Made by a program: the position numbers and the translations under genes. Below are positions 44,121 through 52,339 of a DNA stretch of 64,000 nucleotides, one piece after another. Location of the stretch: positions 496,001 to 560,000 of the forward strand of contig NZ_CP117411.1 in the NCBI RefSeq assembly GCF_028607085.1, in the 5' to 3' direction. This stretch comes from Sphingomonas naphthae (GTDB taxonomy: Bacteria; Pseudomonadota; Alphaproteobacteria; Sphingomonadales; Sphingomonadaceae). Each line of letters starts with the position of its first letter. Positions within the stretch are counted from its first letter, which is position 1. The notes under the pieces were generated by a model. The model was not told the DNA's origin. It searched no databases and saw only the letters and a list, made by a program, of their open reading frames with translations.

Positions 44121-46994
44121 ATGAAGCGGCGAAATCATGTGCGGTTCTTCGCGACGGCCGGCGCGCTGGCCCTGTCCACCGCGGCCCTGGCGCAGACGAC
44201 GCCCGCGGGTGCCCCCGTCGCCGAGGAGCCGACCGCCGAAACTCCGGCCGCGACACCCGCCAATCCCACGGCGGCCGATATCGTGGTGACCGGATCGCGC
44301 CTCACCCGCGCCGGCTTCGAGGCACCCACACCGGTCACCGTCGTGTCGACCGCTTCGCTCGCGGCCAAGGCGCCGAGCAACCTGCCGGACGCGCTCAACC
44401 AGCTGCCCGTGTTCCAGAATTCGATCAGCCAGAATTCGGGTGACTCCGCCCAGTCGAACCGCGTCCGCTCGGGCAATTACCTCAACCTGCGCGCGCTCGG
44501 CCCCAATCGCCTGCTCGTGTTGCAGGATGGCCGCCGCGTGCCGCCGACCAGCTCGAACGGTGGCACCGACGCCAATCTCATCCCGCAGTTGCTGGTCGAT
44601 CGCATCGATGTCGTGACCGGCGGCGCATCGGCCGCCTACGGCTCGGATGCCGTCTCGGGCGTGGTCAACTTCATCCTCAACAAGAAGTTCGAGGGGCTGA
44701 AGGCCAACATCCAGAGCGGCGTTTCGACCTACAAGGACAATTTCTCCTATCGTGCGGGCCTGGCCGGCGGTGTCGCGCTGCTGGACGATCGCCTGCGCAT
44801 CATCGGCAGCGCCGAACGCTATCATTCGGACGGCATCACCTCGCGCATCGATCGCCCCGGCGGCCGCAATTTCGATTCCTACGGCGGCGTGGGCACGGCG
44901 GCCTCGCCTTACGCTTTCTATTCCAACGTCCATTATTCGGCGACGGCGGATGGCGGCTATATCCTGAACGGGCCGCTAGCCGGCCGCCAGTTCCTGCTCG
45001 GCGGCCAGACCGGCGCTTTCAACCCCGGCACCGCGATCGGCCGCTCGGGCGTGGCGATCAACGGCGACGGCGCGGATTTCGATCCGACCTTCTCGTCGCT
45101 CGTGCCGACGCTCACGACCGACCAGTTCTTCGGCCGCATCTCTTATGAATTTTCGAGCAACGTCCGCGCTTTCGCCGAGGGCAGCTACAATATCGGCGTC
45201 AACGACGACCACAATATCACCTTCATCCGTCTCGGCTCGACGATGACGATCTTCCGCGACAACGCCTATCTGCCGGCCAACGTGCTGGCGGCGCTGGGCA
45301 ATACCGCCAGCTTCAACGTCAGCCGCTCGTTCGACGAATTCGGTGGCCTCTACAGCAAGCAGCGCACCACCAGCTTCAACATGGCGACCGGCCTGGAAGG
45401 CAATTTCGGCGACAGCTGGAAGTGGGATGTCTCCTACGTCCACGGCGACACGAAATTCCGCAACGTCACCCAGGAGCCCGACCTCCGCCGCTTCTATGCG
45501 TCGCTCGATGCGGTGCGGAACAGCGCCGGCAACATCGTCTGCCGCATCACCGTCACCAACCCCGGCGTGATGGACAATTGCCTGCCGATGAACACGTTCG
45601 GCAACGGCGCGATCACGCGACAGGCGTGGGACTCGGTTCTCCAGGATTCGATCTGGGCGACGCGCAACAAGATGGACATCTGGGCCGCGAACATCTCCGG
45701 CGAGCCGATCGAGCTGTGGGCGGGTCCGCTCTCGGTCGCGGTCGGCGCGGAATATCGCAAGCAGTCCATTCTGCAGACCAGCAACAGCAATCCCGCCATT
45801 CCGCAGGACCTGACCGGTATTCGCGGCTTCTCGGGCACGACGCGCTTCTTCTACGTCAGCATCGGCGAGGCGCGCGGATCGTACAACATTAAGGAAGGCT
45901 ATATCGAAGCCAGCCTGCCGCTTCTGAAGGATTCCCCGCTCGGCAAGGCGATGGAGCTGAACGGCGCGCTGCGCTACACCGATTACAGCACCAGCGGATC
46001 GGTCAAGACGTGGAAGGTGGGCCTGACCTACCAGCCGATCACAGATATCCGCCTGCGCGGCACCGTTTCCCGCGACATCCGCGCCCCGTCGCTGTTCGAG
46101 CTGTTCGCCGGCCAGACGGTCAACAACGTGCCGATCAGCGATCCGCTGACCGGGGGTTTCGGATCGGTGCCGACGGTGTCGGGCGGCAATGCGGCGCTCG
46201 TGCCCGAGGTCGCCAAGACCTATACCGGCGGCATCGTGCTCTCGCCCTCGTTCGTGCGCGGCCTGTCGATGTCGTTCGATTATTTCAACATCGCGATCGA
46301 TGGCGCGGTATCGGTGCCGTACAACGGCTCCACGCTGGTCAACCTCTGCTTCGCCAGCGGCGGCGCAAGCCCGCTCTGCGGCCAGATCACCCGGCCGCTC
46401 GGCAATACCAACGCCTCGGCGGCGAACTTCCCGACGCTCATCACCGTCACCAACCAGAATGTGTCCCGCCTGCAGACGAGCGGCGTCGACTTCGAGGTCG
46501 GCTACCGCCATCCGCTGGCCGGCGGCACGCTCAACGGCCGCGTGCTGGGCACCCGCCTGATTTCCTACAAGCGCCAGCAGGCGGCCGGCCAGCCGACGAT
46601 CGAATATGCCGGCACGGCCGACCTTCCCGGCTTCAATTCGAATATCGCTTCCCCGAAATGGCGCGCCAATTTCGAACTGAACTACGCCAGCGACAGCCTG
46701 TCGCTGGGTATTCAGGAGCGGATGATCGGCAGCTACAAGAAGTCGAAGCAGTCTGTCTATGTCGACAATGGCGCGCCGACCGTTTTCTACACCGATGCCA
46801 ACATCAGCTATGCCTTCCCGATGGGAACCGGTTCAGGCAAGATCGAACTGTTCGCCACGATGAACAATGTTTTCAACCGCAAGGCGCCTTACTGGCCGCA
46901 GACGGGCTCGCCGGGTCTCCAGCTCCCGTCGCTGCGCACGCTGTATGATATCAACGGCCGCTACATGACGGTCGGCGCCCGCGCCCGCTTCTAG
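44121..46994 (+). CDS. TonB-dependent outer-membrane receptor 2
   Basis: A 957-residue receptor with a signal peptide (MKRRNHVRFFATAGALALSTAALAQ), a Pro/Ala/Thr linker, and a plug with DIVVTGSRLTRAGFEAPTPVTVVSTASLAAKAP, NLRALGPNRLLVLQDGRRV and YGSDAVSGVVNFIL. The barrel shares long blocks with receptor 1, such as RITVTNPG, ELNGALRYTDYSTSG, RGTVSRDIRAPSLFELFAGQT and ASAANFPTLI. I start at 44121 with AAAGGGAGA upstream; an earlier ATG at 44016 adds no signal sequence. The propeller D gene follows after 46 bp. Two homologous receptor-propeller pairs in one island suggest duplicated uptake modules for related substrates. Confidence 0.93.
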   Translation: MKRRNHVRFFATAGALALSTAALAQTTPAGAPVAEEPTAETPAATPANPTAADIVVTGSRLTRAGFEAPTPVTVVSTASLAAKAPSNLPDALNQLPVFQNSISQNSGDSAQSNRVRSGNYLNLRALGPNRLLVLQDGRRVPPTSSNGGTDANLIPQLLVDRIDVVTGGASAAYGSDAVSGVVNFILNKKFEGLKANIQSGVSTYKDNFSYRAGLAGGVALLDDRLRIIGSAERYHSDGITSRIDRPGGRNFDSYGGVGTAASPYAFYSNVHYSATADGGYILNGPLAGRQFLLGGQTGAFNPGTAIGRSGVAINGDGADFDPTFSSLVPTLTTDQFFGRISYEFSSNVRAFAEGSYNIGVNDDHNITFIRLGSTMTIFRDNAYLPANVLAALGNTASFNVSRSFDEFGGLYSKQRTTSFNMATGLEGNFGDSWKWDVSYVHGDTKFRNVTQEPDLRRFYASLDAVRNSAGNIVCRITVTNPGVMDNCLPMNTFGNGAITRQAWDSVLQDSIWATRNKMDIWAANISGEPIELWAGPLSVAVGAEYRKQSILQTSNSNPAIPQDLTGIRGFSGTTRFFYVSIGEARGSYNIKEGYIEASLPLLKDSPLGKAMELNGALRYTDYSTSGSVKTWKVGLTYQPITDIRLRGTVSRDIRAPSLFELFAGQTVNNVPISDPLTGGFGSVPTVSGGNAALVPEVAKTYTGGIVLSPSFVRGLSMSFDYFNIAIDGAVSVPYNGSTLVNLCFASGGASPLCGQITRPLGNTNASAANFPTLITVTNQNVSRLQTSGVDFEVGYRHPLAGGTLNGRVLGTRLISYKRQQAAGQPTIEYAGTADLPGFNSNIASPKWRANFELNYASDSLSLGIQERMIGSYKKSKQSVYVDNGAPTVFYTDANISYAFPMGTGSGKIELFATMNNVFNRKAPYWPQTGSPGLQLPSLRTLYDINGRYMTVGARARF

Positions 46995-47040
46995 GCAACA
47001 ACGACAGCCCATCGTCGATCAGGAAGAGGAGATTCAGGAT

Positions 47041-48162
47041 ATGGTGGACAGGCTCAAAAAAGGGGCGAGGCCGATGGTCGCCGTCATCGCGGTTGCCTTC
47101 GCCCTGGCGGCGGGCGCGCAGCCGCCGCGCGCGGTGCAGGATATGCTGGTCAACGGGAAGATCGAATTGCCCGAACAGGCCGGGTCGCCGATCGATCATC
47201 TGCCCGCCAACGGCAAGGTGCTGACCAGCTTCGGCGAGCGCCCGCAATTCTCGCCGGACGGCACCAGGATCGCCTTCATCGGCAAGAGCTATGGCGATGC
47301 CTTCGAATATGATCTGCACACCGGCAAGACGCGCAATCTGACCTCGCACACGCCCAACGGCGGCTTCCTGCGCATCCACTACATGGCCGACGGCAGCTAC
47401 TTGCTGCTGGGCCCGCGCAAGATGGGCATCTCCAGCATGGCGACCCGCTTCACGGCGATCGAGCTGTGGCACATGGACAAGGACGCCACCGGCCCGATCA
47501 AGCCGCTCGGCCAGTTCCCGTTCGAGGGCATCGCCGTCTCGGCCAAGACAAACAAGATCGCCTGGGTAGTGCGCGAGCCGCGCCTGACGCCCAAGACCGG
47601 CCCGGTCGATGGCTATACCGCGATGATGAGCGGCAATGTCGTGATCGAGAACGGCACGCCGAAGCTGGTCAACATCAAGGAATCGGCGCGCACCAAGTGG
47701 AGCAAATGCTACCTCGAGCCGCAGGACTTCTACGATAACGACAGCAAGGTGACGGCCTCCTGCTACGTCTTCGAGAAGCCCCTGTCCGAAGTGGACGCCG
47801 CCAATTACCGGATGCTCGAAAGCAAGGTCTGGACGGTCGATCTGGCCAATGGCGCGCTCAACATCATCCCGACGCCGCCGGGCCTCTATGCCGAGGTCGA
47901 GGGCATCTTCCCCGATGGCAAGCAGACGCTGGTCGAATGTGGCAATGGCGAGAAGTCGGGCCTCGACGTCTGCATGCTCGACATGACGGGCACCAAGCCG
48001 CGCTATACCCGACTGACGTATGCCACCACCTACGGCGGCTATCGCTTCTCCAACCCGGTCGTCAGCCCGGATGGCAAGAAGATCGCTTTCCAGGCCGGTC
48101 GCGCCGCGACGGAGCCGGGCGTGGGTGACGGTATCCTGATGATCGACGCGCCGGCCCGCTGA
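47041..48162 (+). CDS. Secreted PD40 beta-propeller protein D
   Basis: A 373-residue exported protein (signal about residues 1-26, VAVIAVAFALAAGA). It is most like propeller A: FGERPQFSPDGTRIAFIGKSYGDAFEYD, KTRNLTSHTPNGGFLRIHY, KCYLEPQDFYDNDSKVTASC, LVECGNGEKSGLDVC and NPVVSPDGKKIAFQAG. All four family cysteines are present. The gene has AAGAGGAGA upstream and follows TonB receptor 2, with a strong terminator after its stop. Function is unknown; see the family finding. Confidence 0.78.
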   Translation: MVDRLKKGARPMVAVIAVAFALAAGAQPPRAVQDMLVNGKIELPEQAGSPIDHLPANGKVLTSFGERPQFSPDGTRIAFIGKSYGDAFEYDLHTGKTRNLTSHTPNGGFLRIHYMADGSYLLLGPRKMGISSMATRFTAIELWHMDKDATGPIKPLGQFPFEGIAVSAKTNKIAWVVREPRLTPKTGPVDGYTAMMSGNVVIENGTPKLVNIKESARTKWSKCYLEPQDFYDNDSKVTASCYVFEKPLSEVDAANYRMLESKVWTVDLANGALNIIPTPPGLYAEVEGIFPDGKQTLVECGNGEKSGLDVCMLDMTGTKPRYTRLTYATTYGGYRFSNPVVSPDGKKIAFQAGRAATEPGVGDGILMIDAPAR

Positions 48163-48208
48163 CGCGCACGCGCTTCCCTCGGCCGCGCTCCCCTGCGCGC
48201 GCCGCCTC

Positions 48209-48241
48209 GCCCGCCCGGTTGAGATGCCGGGCGGGCTTTTT
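48209..48241 (+). terminator. Rho-independent terminator
   Basis: A 10-bp perfect stem (GCCCGCCCGG / CCGGGCGGGC) with an 8-nt loop followed by TTTTT. It ends the TonB receptor 2 / propeller D operon. Confidence 0.9.
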
Positions 48242-48263
48242 GTGTGGCGGCCGACGGGCATCG

Positions 48264-48278
48264 TTTCGCATCGTGGGA
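48264..48278. promoter_or_regulatory. Putative IclR-type operator, site 7 (glycerate kinase 1)
   Basis: TTTCGCATCGTGGGA matches the shared pattern at most positions. It lies 106 bp upstream of the glycerate kinase 1 start. Confidence 0.5.
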
Positions 48279-48384
48279 TAGGGTGTCACAGTGGCGCTGA
48301 CGGCGTTGTGCGGTGGTGCATCGTGGCGAGATAAGGAATGACGCTGGCGCCTGTCGCTGGTGGACAATGGAAGGGGAGGGGCGG

Positions 48385-49716
48385 GTGATCTTCGATGCAC
48401 CTCGGGCATGGCCGAGGATCACGACCCCGGATCAGGCCCGTGCCGGGCTGCTCCGCGAGATGTTCAGCGTCGCGCTCGATGCCGTTTCCGCCGAACGCTG
48501 CGTCCCGCCCTTCCTGCCCTCGGCACCGGCCGGCAAGACGCTGATCCTGGGCATCGGCAAGGCGGGCGCGGCGATGGCGCGGGTCGCGGCGCGCGAAATG
48601 CCGGGCCGCACCGACGGCATCGTCCTCACCCGTTATGGCCACAGCTATCGCGCCGAGGACATGCCCCCCGGCATGATCGTGTTCGAGGCCGGCCACCCCC
48701 TGCCCGACGAGCATGGCCTTCAGGCGACCCGTGCGATCCTGGCGGCGGTGCAGGCGCTGGGGCCGGACGATCAGTTGCTGGCGCTGATCTCGGGCGGCGC
48801 CTCCGCGCTGCTGACGATGCCCGCCAACGGGATCACGCTGGCGGACAAGAAGGCCGTCACGCGCGAACTGCTGCTGTGCGGTGCCTCCATCTCCGAGATC
48901 AACTGCGTGCGGACGCATCTGTCGGAGATCAAGGGCGGTCGGCTGGCGATCGCGGCCGCGCCGGCACGGGTGGTGACGCTCGCTTTCTCCGACATCCCCG
49001 GCGACAATCCCGCGCTGATCGGCTCCGGGCCGACGGTGTCCGATCGCACCCGCCTGTCGGATGCGCGCCACATCCTCGATCGCTACCGGATCGATGCCAG
49101 CGATGCGGTGCGCGCGGCGCTGCTGGATCCGGCCAACGAGACGCCGACCGCCCAGTCGGACGCGCTGCCGCGCCTGGAAACGAAGGTCATCGCCTGCTCG
49201 CGCAACGCCCAGCAGGCCGCCGGCCAGCTCGCCACCGCGCACGGCTACACGCCGGTCTATCTCGGCGACATCGAGGGGGATGCGGCCGAGACCGGCATCG
49301 TCCATGCCGCGCTGGCGCTGCACCATCATGCCAAGGGCGGGCGATGGGCGTTGTTGTCCGGCGGCGAGACCACCGTCGTGGTCCACAATCCCGAAGGACA
49401 GGGCGGGCGGAACGGCGAATATCTCCTCAGCCTCGCCATCGCCCTCGGCGGCCAGCCGGGGATTTCGGCGCTCGCCTGCGATACGGACGGCATCGACGGC
49501 ACCGAGGATAATGCCGGTGCGGTGATCGATGCCACCACCCTGGCCCGCGCGGCGCGGAAGGGGCTGGAGCCGACGCGGGCGCTGCGCGAAAATCGGTCCT
49601 ACGGCTTTTTCTCGGCGCTGGGCGATCTCGTCACGGTCGGCCCGACGCGGACCAACGTGAACGATCTGCGTATCATCCTGGTCGATGCCGAAACGCCGCA
49701 TCAGGGCATCGCCTGA
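48385..49716 (+). CDS. Glycerate 2-kinase, DUF4147/MOFRL type (copy 1)
   Basis: A 443-residue kinase that phosphorylates D-glycerate to 2-phosphoglycerate, entering lower glycolysis. Family features: LILGIGKAGAAMARVA, VFEAGHPLPDEHGLQATRAI, LISGGASALLTMP, INCVRTHLSEIKGGRLA, FSDIPGDNPALIGSGPTV, and the C-terminal MOFRL segment LSGGETTVVV...GGRNGEYLLSLA with DTDGIDGTEDNAGA. I prefer the GTG at 48385, which follows AAGGGGAGGGG; the ATG at 48367 is an alternative. Related TtuD enzymes act on hydroxypyruvate/glycerate in tartrate catabolism. It precedes iclR1. Confidence 0.88.
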   Translation: MIFDAPRAWPRITTPDQARAGLLREMFSVALDAVSAERCVPPFLPSAPAGKTLILGIGKAGAAMARVAAREMPGRTDGIVLTRYGHSYRAEDMPPGMIVFEAGHPLPDEHGLQATRAILAAVQALGPDDQLLALISGGASALLTMPANGITLADKKAVTRELLLCGASISEINCVRTHLSEIKGGRLAIAAAPARVVTLAFSDIPGDNPALIGSGPTVSDRTRLSDARHILDRYRIDASDAVRAALLDPANETPTAQSDALPRLETKVIACSRNAQQAAGQLATAHGYTPVYLGDIEGDAAETGIVHAALALHHHAKGGRWALLSGGETTVVVHNPEGQGGRNGEYLLSLAIALGGQPGISALACDTDGIDGTEDNAGAVIDATTLARAARKGLEPTRALRENRSYGFFSALGDLVTVGPTRTNVNDLRIILVDAETPHQGIA

Positions 49717-49760
49717 CCACCGGGCCGAGTATCGGGGCGATGCTCTCAGGGTATTGACCG

Positions 49761-49775
49761 TTCCGCCATGTGGAA
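49761..49775. promoter_or_regulatory. Putative IclR-type operator, site 8 (iclR1)
   Basis: TTCCGCCATGTGGAA is the best match to the shared consensus and nearly a perfect palindrome. It lies 115 bp upstream of an IclR gene, consistent with autoregulation. Confidence 0.6.
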
Positions 49776-49890
49776 TGGCCGGGGTGTCGATGGCGCGCCG
49801 CTGGACAGCCGGGATACCCGCCGGATATTCTTGCCCCTGCCCGAGATAGTCGCGCCGCACGAAGCGGCGACCGGGCGGGGAGAGGGCTCG

Positions 49891-50688
49891 ATGAGCTTCG
49901 ACTGTACCGATCAGCAGGCCCGGTTGGGGCAGGTCCAGTCGCTGGTCCGCGCCTTCGGCATCCTCGGCGCGCTGCGCACGGCCGACGATGGGCTGACGCT
50001 GACCGAGGTCGCCAAAATCGCGCAACTGCCGCGATCGACGACCCACCGCCTGCTCACCACGATGAACGCGCTGCGCTATGTCGAGTTCGACGCGCAGAGC
50101 AGCCGCTGGATGATCGGGCTCGAGGCGTTCGCGCTGGGCGCCTCCTTCATGGAGACGCGCGATCTCGCCCGGCTCGGCCGCCCGATCATGCGATCGCTGA
50201 TGATGGATGCCGGCGAGACGGTGAACATCGCCATTTCCGGCGCGGAGGGCGTATCCTATGTGGCGCAGGTGAAGCCGATGCACGACCAATGCGCCGCCAT
50301 CCCCACCGGCGCGCCGCTGCCGATGCACAGCACGGCATCGGGCAAGATCCTGCTGTCGCACCTCGATCCGGCCGATTTCGATCGCTTCCTCTCCGCCCCG
50401 CAGCTGGAGCGGCGCACCGAACTGACGATCGTGGAGAAATCGGCGCTGATCGACCAATGCGCCCGCATCCGCGCCAACGGCTATGCGGTGGACGATCAGG
50501 AGCATCGCCTCGGCATGCGCTGCGTCGCCGCGCCCCTGTTCGATCGCAACGGGCGGGTGCGCGCGGCGCTGTCGATCACCGGCAGCCTCTATCGCCTGCC
50601 CGACCAGCGGCTCGCGCGCCTCGGCCGCACCCTGGCCACGGCAGCCGAGCGGATGAGCGACGAAATCGGCGGATTGCTGGCGGCTTGA
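49891..50688 (+). CDS. IclR-family transcriptional regulator 1
   Basis: A 265-residue regulator. The N-terminal winged helix-turn-helix (about residues 12-75) contains LTEVAKIAQLPRSTTHRLLTTMNALRYVEFD. The C-terminal IclR effector domain (about 85-260) contains HSTASGKILL and DDQEHRLGMRCVAAPLFDRNGRVRAALSI. It is highly similar to IclR2 at 60679 across its full length. The start ATG follows GGGGAGAGGG. It sits directly behind glycerate kinase 1 and under its own operator-like site, so it is the first candidate for the regulator reading the island's shared palindromes. The effector is unknown. Confidence 0.92.
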   Translation: MSFDCTDQQARLGQVQSLVRAFGILGALRTADDGLTLTEVAKIAQLPRSTTHRLLTTMNALRYVEFDAQSSRWMIGLEAFALGASFMETRDLARLGRPIMRSLMMDAGETVNIAISGAEGVSYVAQVKPMHDQCAAIPTGAPLPMHSTASGKILLSHLDPADFDRFLSAPQLERRTELTIVEKSALIDQCARIRANGYAVDDQEHRLGMRCVAAPLFDRNGRVRAALSITGSLYRLPDQRLARLGRTLATAAERMSDEIGGLLAA

Positions 50689-50901
50689 GGGTGTTACCGG
50701 GCGCTCCGGATCCGGAAGGCTGGCGGCCCTGGCCGGGTGGCGCCTGCCCCGTCCCGGCGGATACCCTTATCGAAGCTCGCACGCGTTACGGCGCGGGGCC
50801 GGTGCGCGGTCGCGCCGGCATGCTCCGCTGGTCGCACGATCTCTACAATGCGTACGGAGCAGATGACATCGTCGCCTTTCGCGTGGTAACCGAATATCAA
50901 G

Positions 50902-50915
50902 ACTGACCGGTCGGT
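50902..50915. promoter_or_regulatory. TetR-type palindrome upstream of paaK
   Basis: ACTGACCGGTCGGT is one base away from the perfect palindrome at 43991-44004 and lies 53 bp upstream of the phenylacetate-CoA ligase start. The 280-bp gap before this gene holds no other recognisable feature. Confidence 0.45.
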
Positions 50916-50968
50916 CGATGATTCGAGTCGTCGCCGATCGCGCGTAGCGAGAGGAGGATGCGCAGGCG

Positions 50969-52255
50969 ATGCCCACGATCGATTTCGGTCCATCGACGAT
51001 CGGCTCATTACGCGAGGTACAGCTTCAGCGGATGCGGCGGACGCTGCACCATGCTTATGCGAACAGCCCCCATTATCGCCGCGGCTTCGACGCGGCCGGC
51101 CTGAGGCCCGACGATCTGAAGAGCCTCGCCGATCTGGCGCGCTTTCCCTTCACCACGAAGGCCGATCTGCGCGCCAATTACCCCTTCGGCATGTTCGCGG
51201 TGCCGATGGATCAGGTGGTTCGCATCCATGCTTCGTCGGGCACCACGGGCCAGCCCACCGTGGTGGGCTATACCGCCGACGATATCGCCATGTGGTCGAA
51301 CAATGTCGCGCGCTGCATTCATGCTGCCGGCGGGCGGCCGGGGATGAAGGTGCATGTGGCCTATGGCTACGGCCTCTTCACCGGCGGGCTGGGCGCGCAT
51401 TATGGGGCGGAGGCGCTCGGCTGCGCGGTGATCCCGATGTCGGGCGGCCAGACCGAGAAGCAGGTGCAGCTCATCACCGACTTCAAGCCCGAAGTCATCA
51501 TGATAACCCCGAGCTACATGCTGGCGCTGCTCGATGAGTTCCGCCGCCAGGGCAAGGATCCGCGCGCCTCGTCGCTCCGCTACGGCATCTTCGGCGCCGA
51601 GCCCTGGACGGCCGAAATGCGCCGCGAGATCGAGCAGGCCTTCGCGATCGACGCGACCGACATCTATGGTTTGTCCGAGGTGATCGGCCCCGGCGTGGCG
51701 CAGGAATTCGTGACCGACAAGGGCGGCTGCACCATCTGGGAGGATCATTTCTATCCCGAGGTGATCGATCCCGAAACGGGCGAGGTGCTGCCAGAGGGAT
51801 CGGAGGGCGAACTGGTGTTCACCTCGCTCACCAAGCAGGCGCTGCCCATCATCCGCTACCGCACGCGCGATCTGACGCGGCTGATGCCCGGCCTCGAGCT
51901 GCCGATGCGGCGGATGGCCAAGATTACTGGCCGATCCGACGACATGATGATCATCCGTGGGGTCAACGTCTTCCCCACCCAGATCGAGGAGCAGATCCTG
52001 AAGTGCGCCGGCCTCGCCCCGCATTTCATGATCGAGATCAGCCGCCCCGGCCGCATGGACGAGGTGTGCATCCAGGTCGAGCGGCGCGACGGGATCGATG
52101 CCGATCAGTCGGTGGCCGAGGGCCGGCGGCTGGGTGCCTTCGTCAAGGATATCATCGGCATCTCCGCCCGCATCGACGTGATGCCGCCGGCAACGGTGGC
52201 GCGGTCGGTGGGCAAGGCACAGCGGGTGCGCGATCTGCGGCCCGTCGCCGCCTGA
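50969..52255 (+). CDS. paaK: Phenylacetate-CoA ligase
   Basis: A 428-residue aryl-CoA ligase of the PaaK type. It has RRGFDAAGLRPDDLKSLADLARFPFTTKADLRANYPFGMFAVP, the P-loop SSGTTGQPTVVGYT (about residues 89-102), GLSEVIGPGVAQEF, FTSLTKQALPIIRYRTRDLT and the hinge GRSDDMMIIRGVNVFPTQIEE. It activates phenylacetate, or a related aryl acid such as a hydroxyphenylacetate or benzoate, as CoA thioester. No other paa genes (paaABCDE, paaF-J) are in the window, so the downstream route must be elsewhere or the substrate differs. Confidence 0.87.
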   Translation: MPTIDFGPSTIGSLREVQLQRMRRTLHHAYANSPHYRRGFDAAGLRPDDLKSLADLARFPFTTKADLRANYPFGMFAVPMDQVVRIHASSGTTGQPTVVGYTADDIAMWSNNVARCIHAAGGRPGMKVHVAYGYGLFTGGLGAHYGAEALGCAVIPMSGGQTEKQVQLITDFKPEVIMITPSYMLALLDEFRRQGKDPRASSLRYGIFGAEPWTAEMRREIEQAFAIDATDIYGLSEVIGPGVAQEFVTDKGGCTIWEDHFYPEVIDPETGEVLPEGSEGELVFTSLTKQALPIIRYRTRDLTRLMPGLELPMRRMAKITGRSDDMMIIRGVNVFPTQIEEQILKCAGLAPHFMIEISRPGRMDEVCIQVERRDGIDADQSVAEGRRLGAFVKDIIGISARIDVMPPATVARSVGKAQRVRDLRPVAA

Positions 52256-52339
52256 TCCCATGATGCGGCATCCGGCCCTGTAACGATCTGCTCTTCTCCT
52301 CTTCGCCGGGCTATCGTGGCGCAAAGAGGAGAGGGGTGT

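Noticed and set aside
50821-50904. A short rightward frame just before the paaK promoter
   Set aside because: Fewer than 30 codons, no ribosome site, overlaps the palindrome region and has no recognisable sequence.
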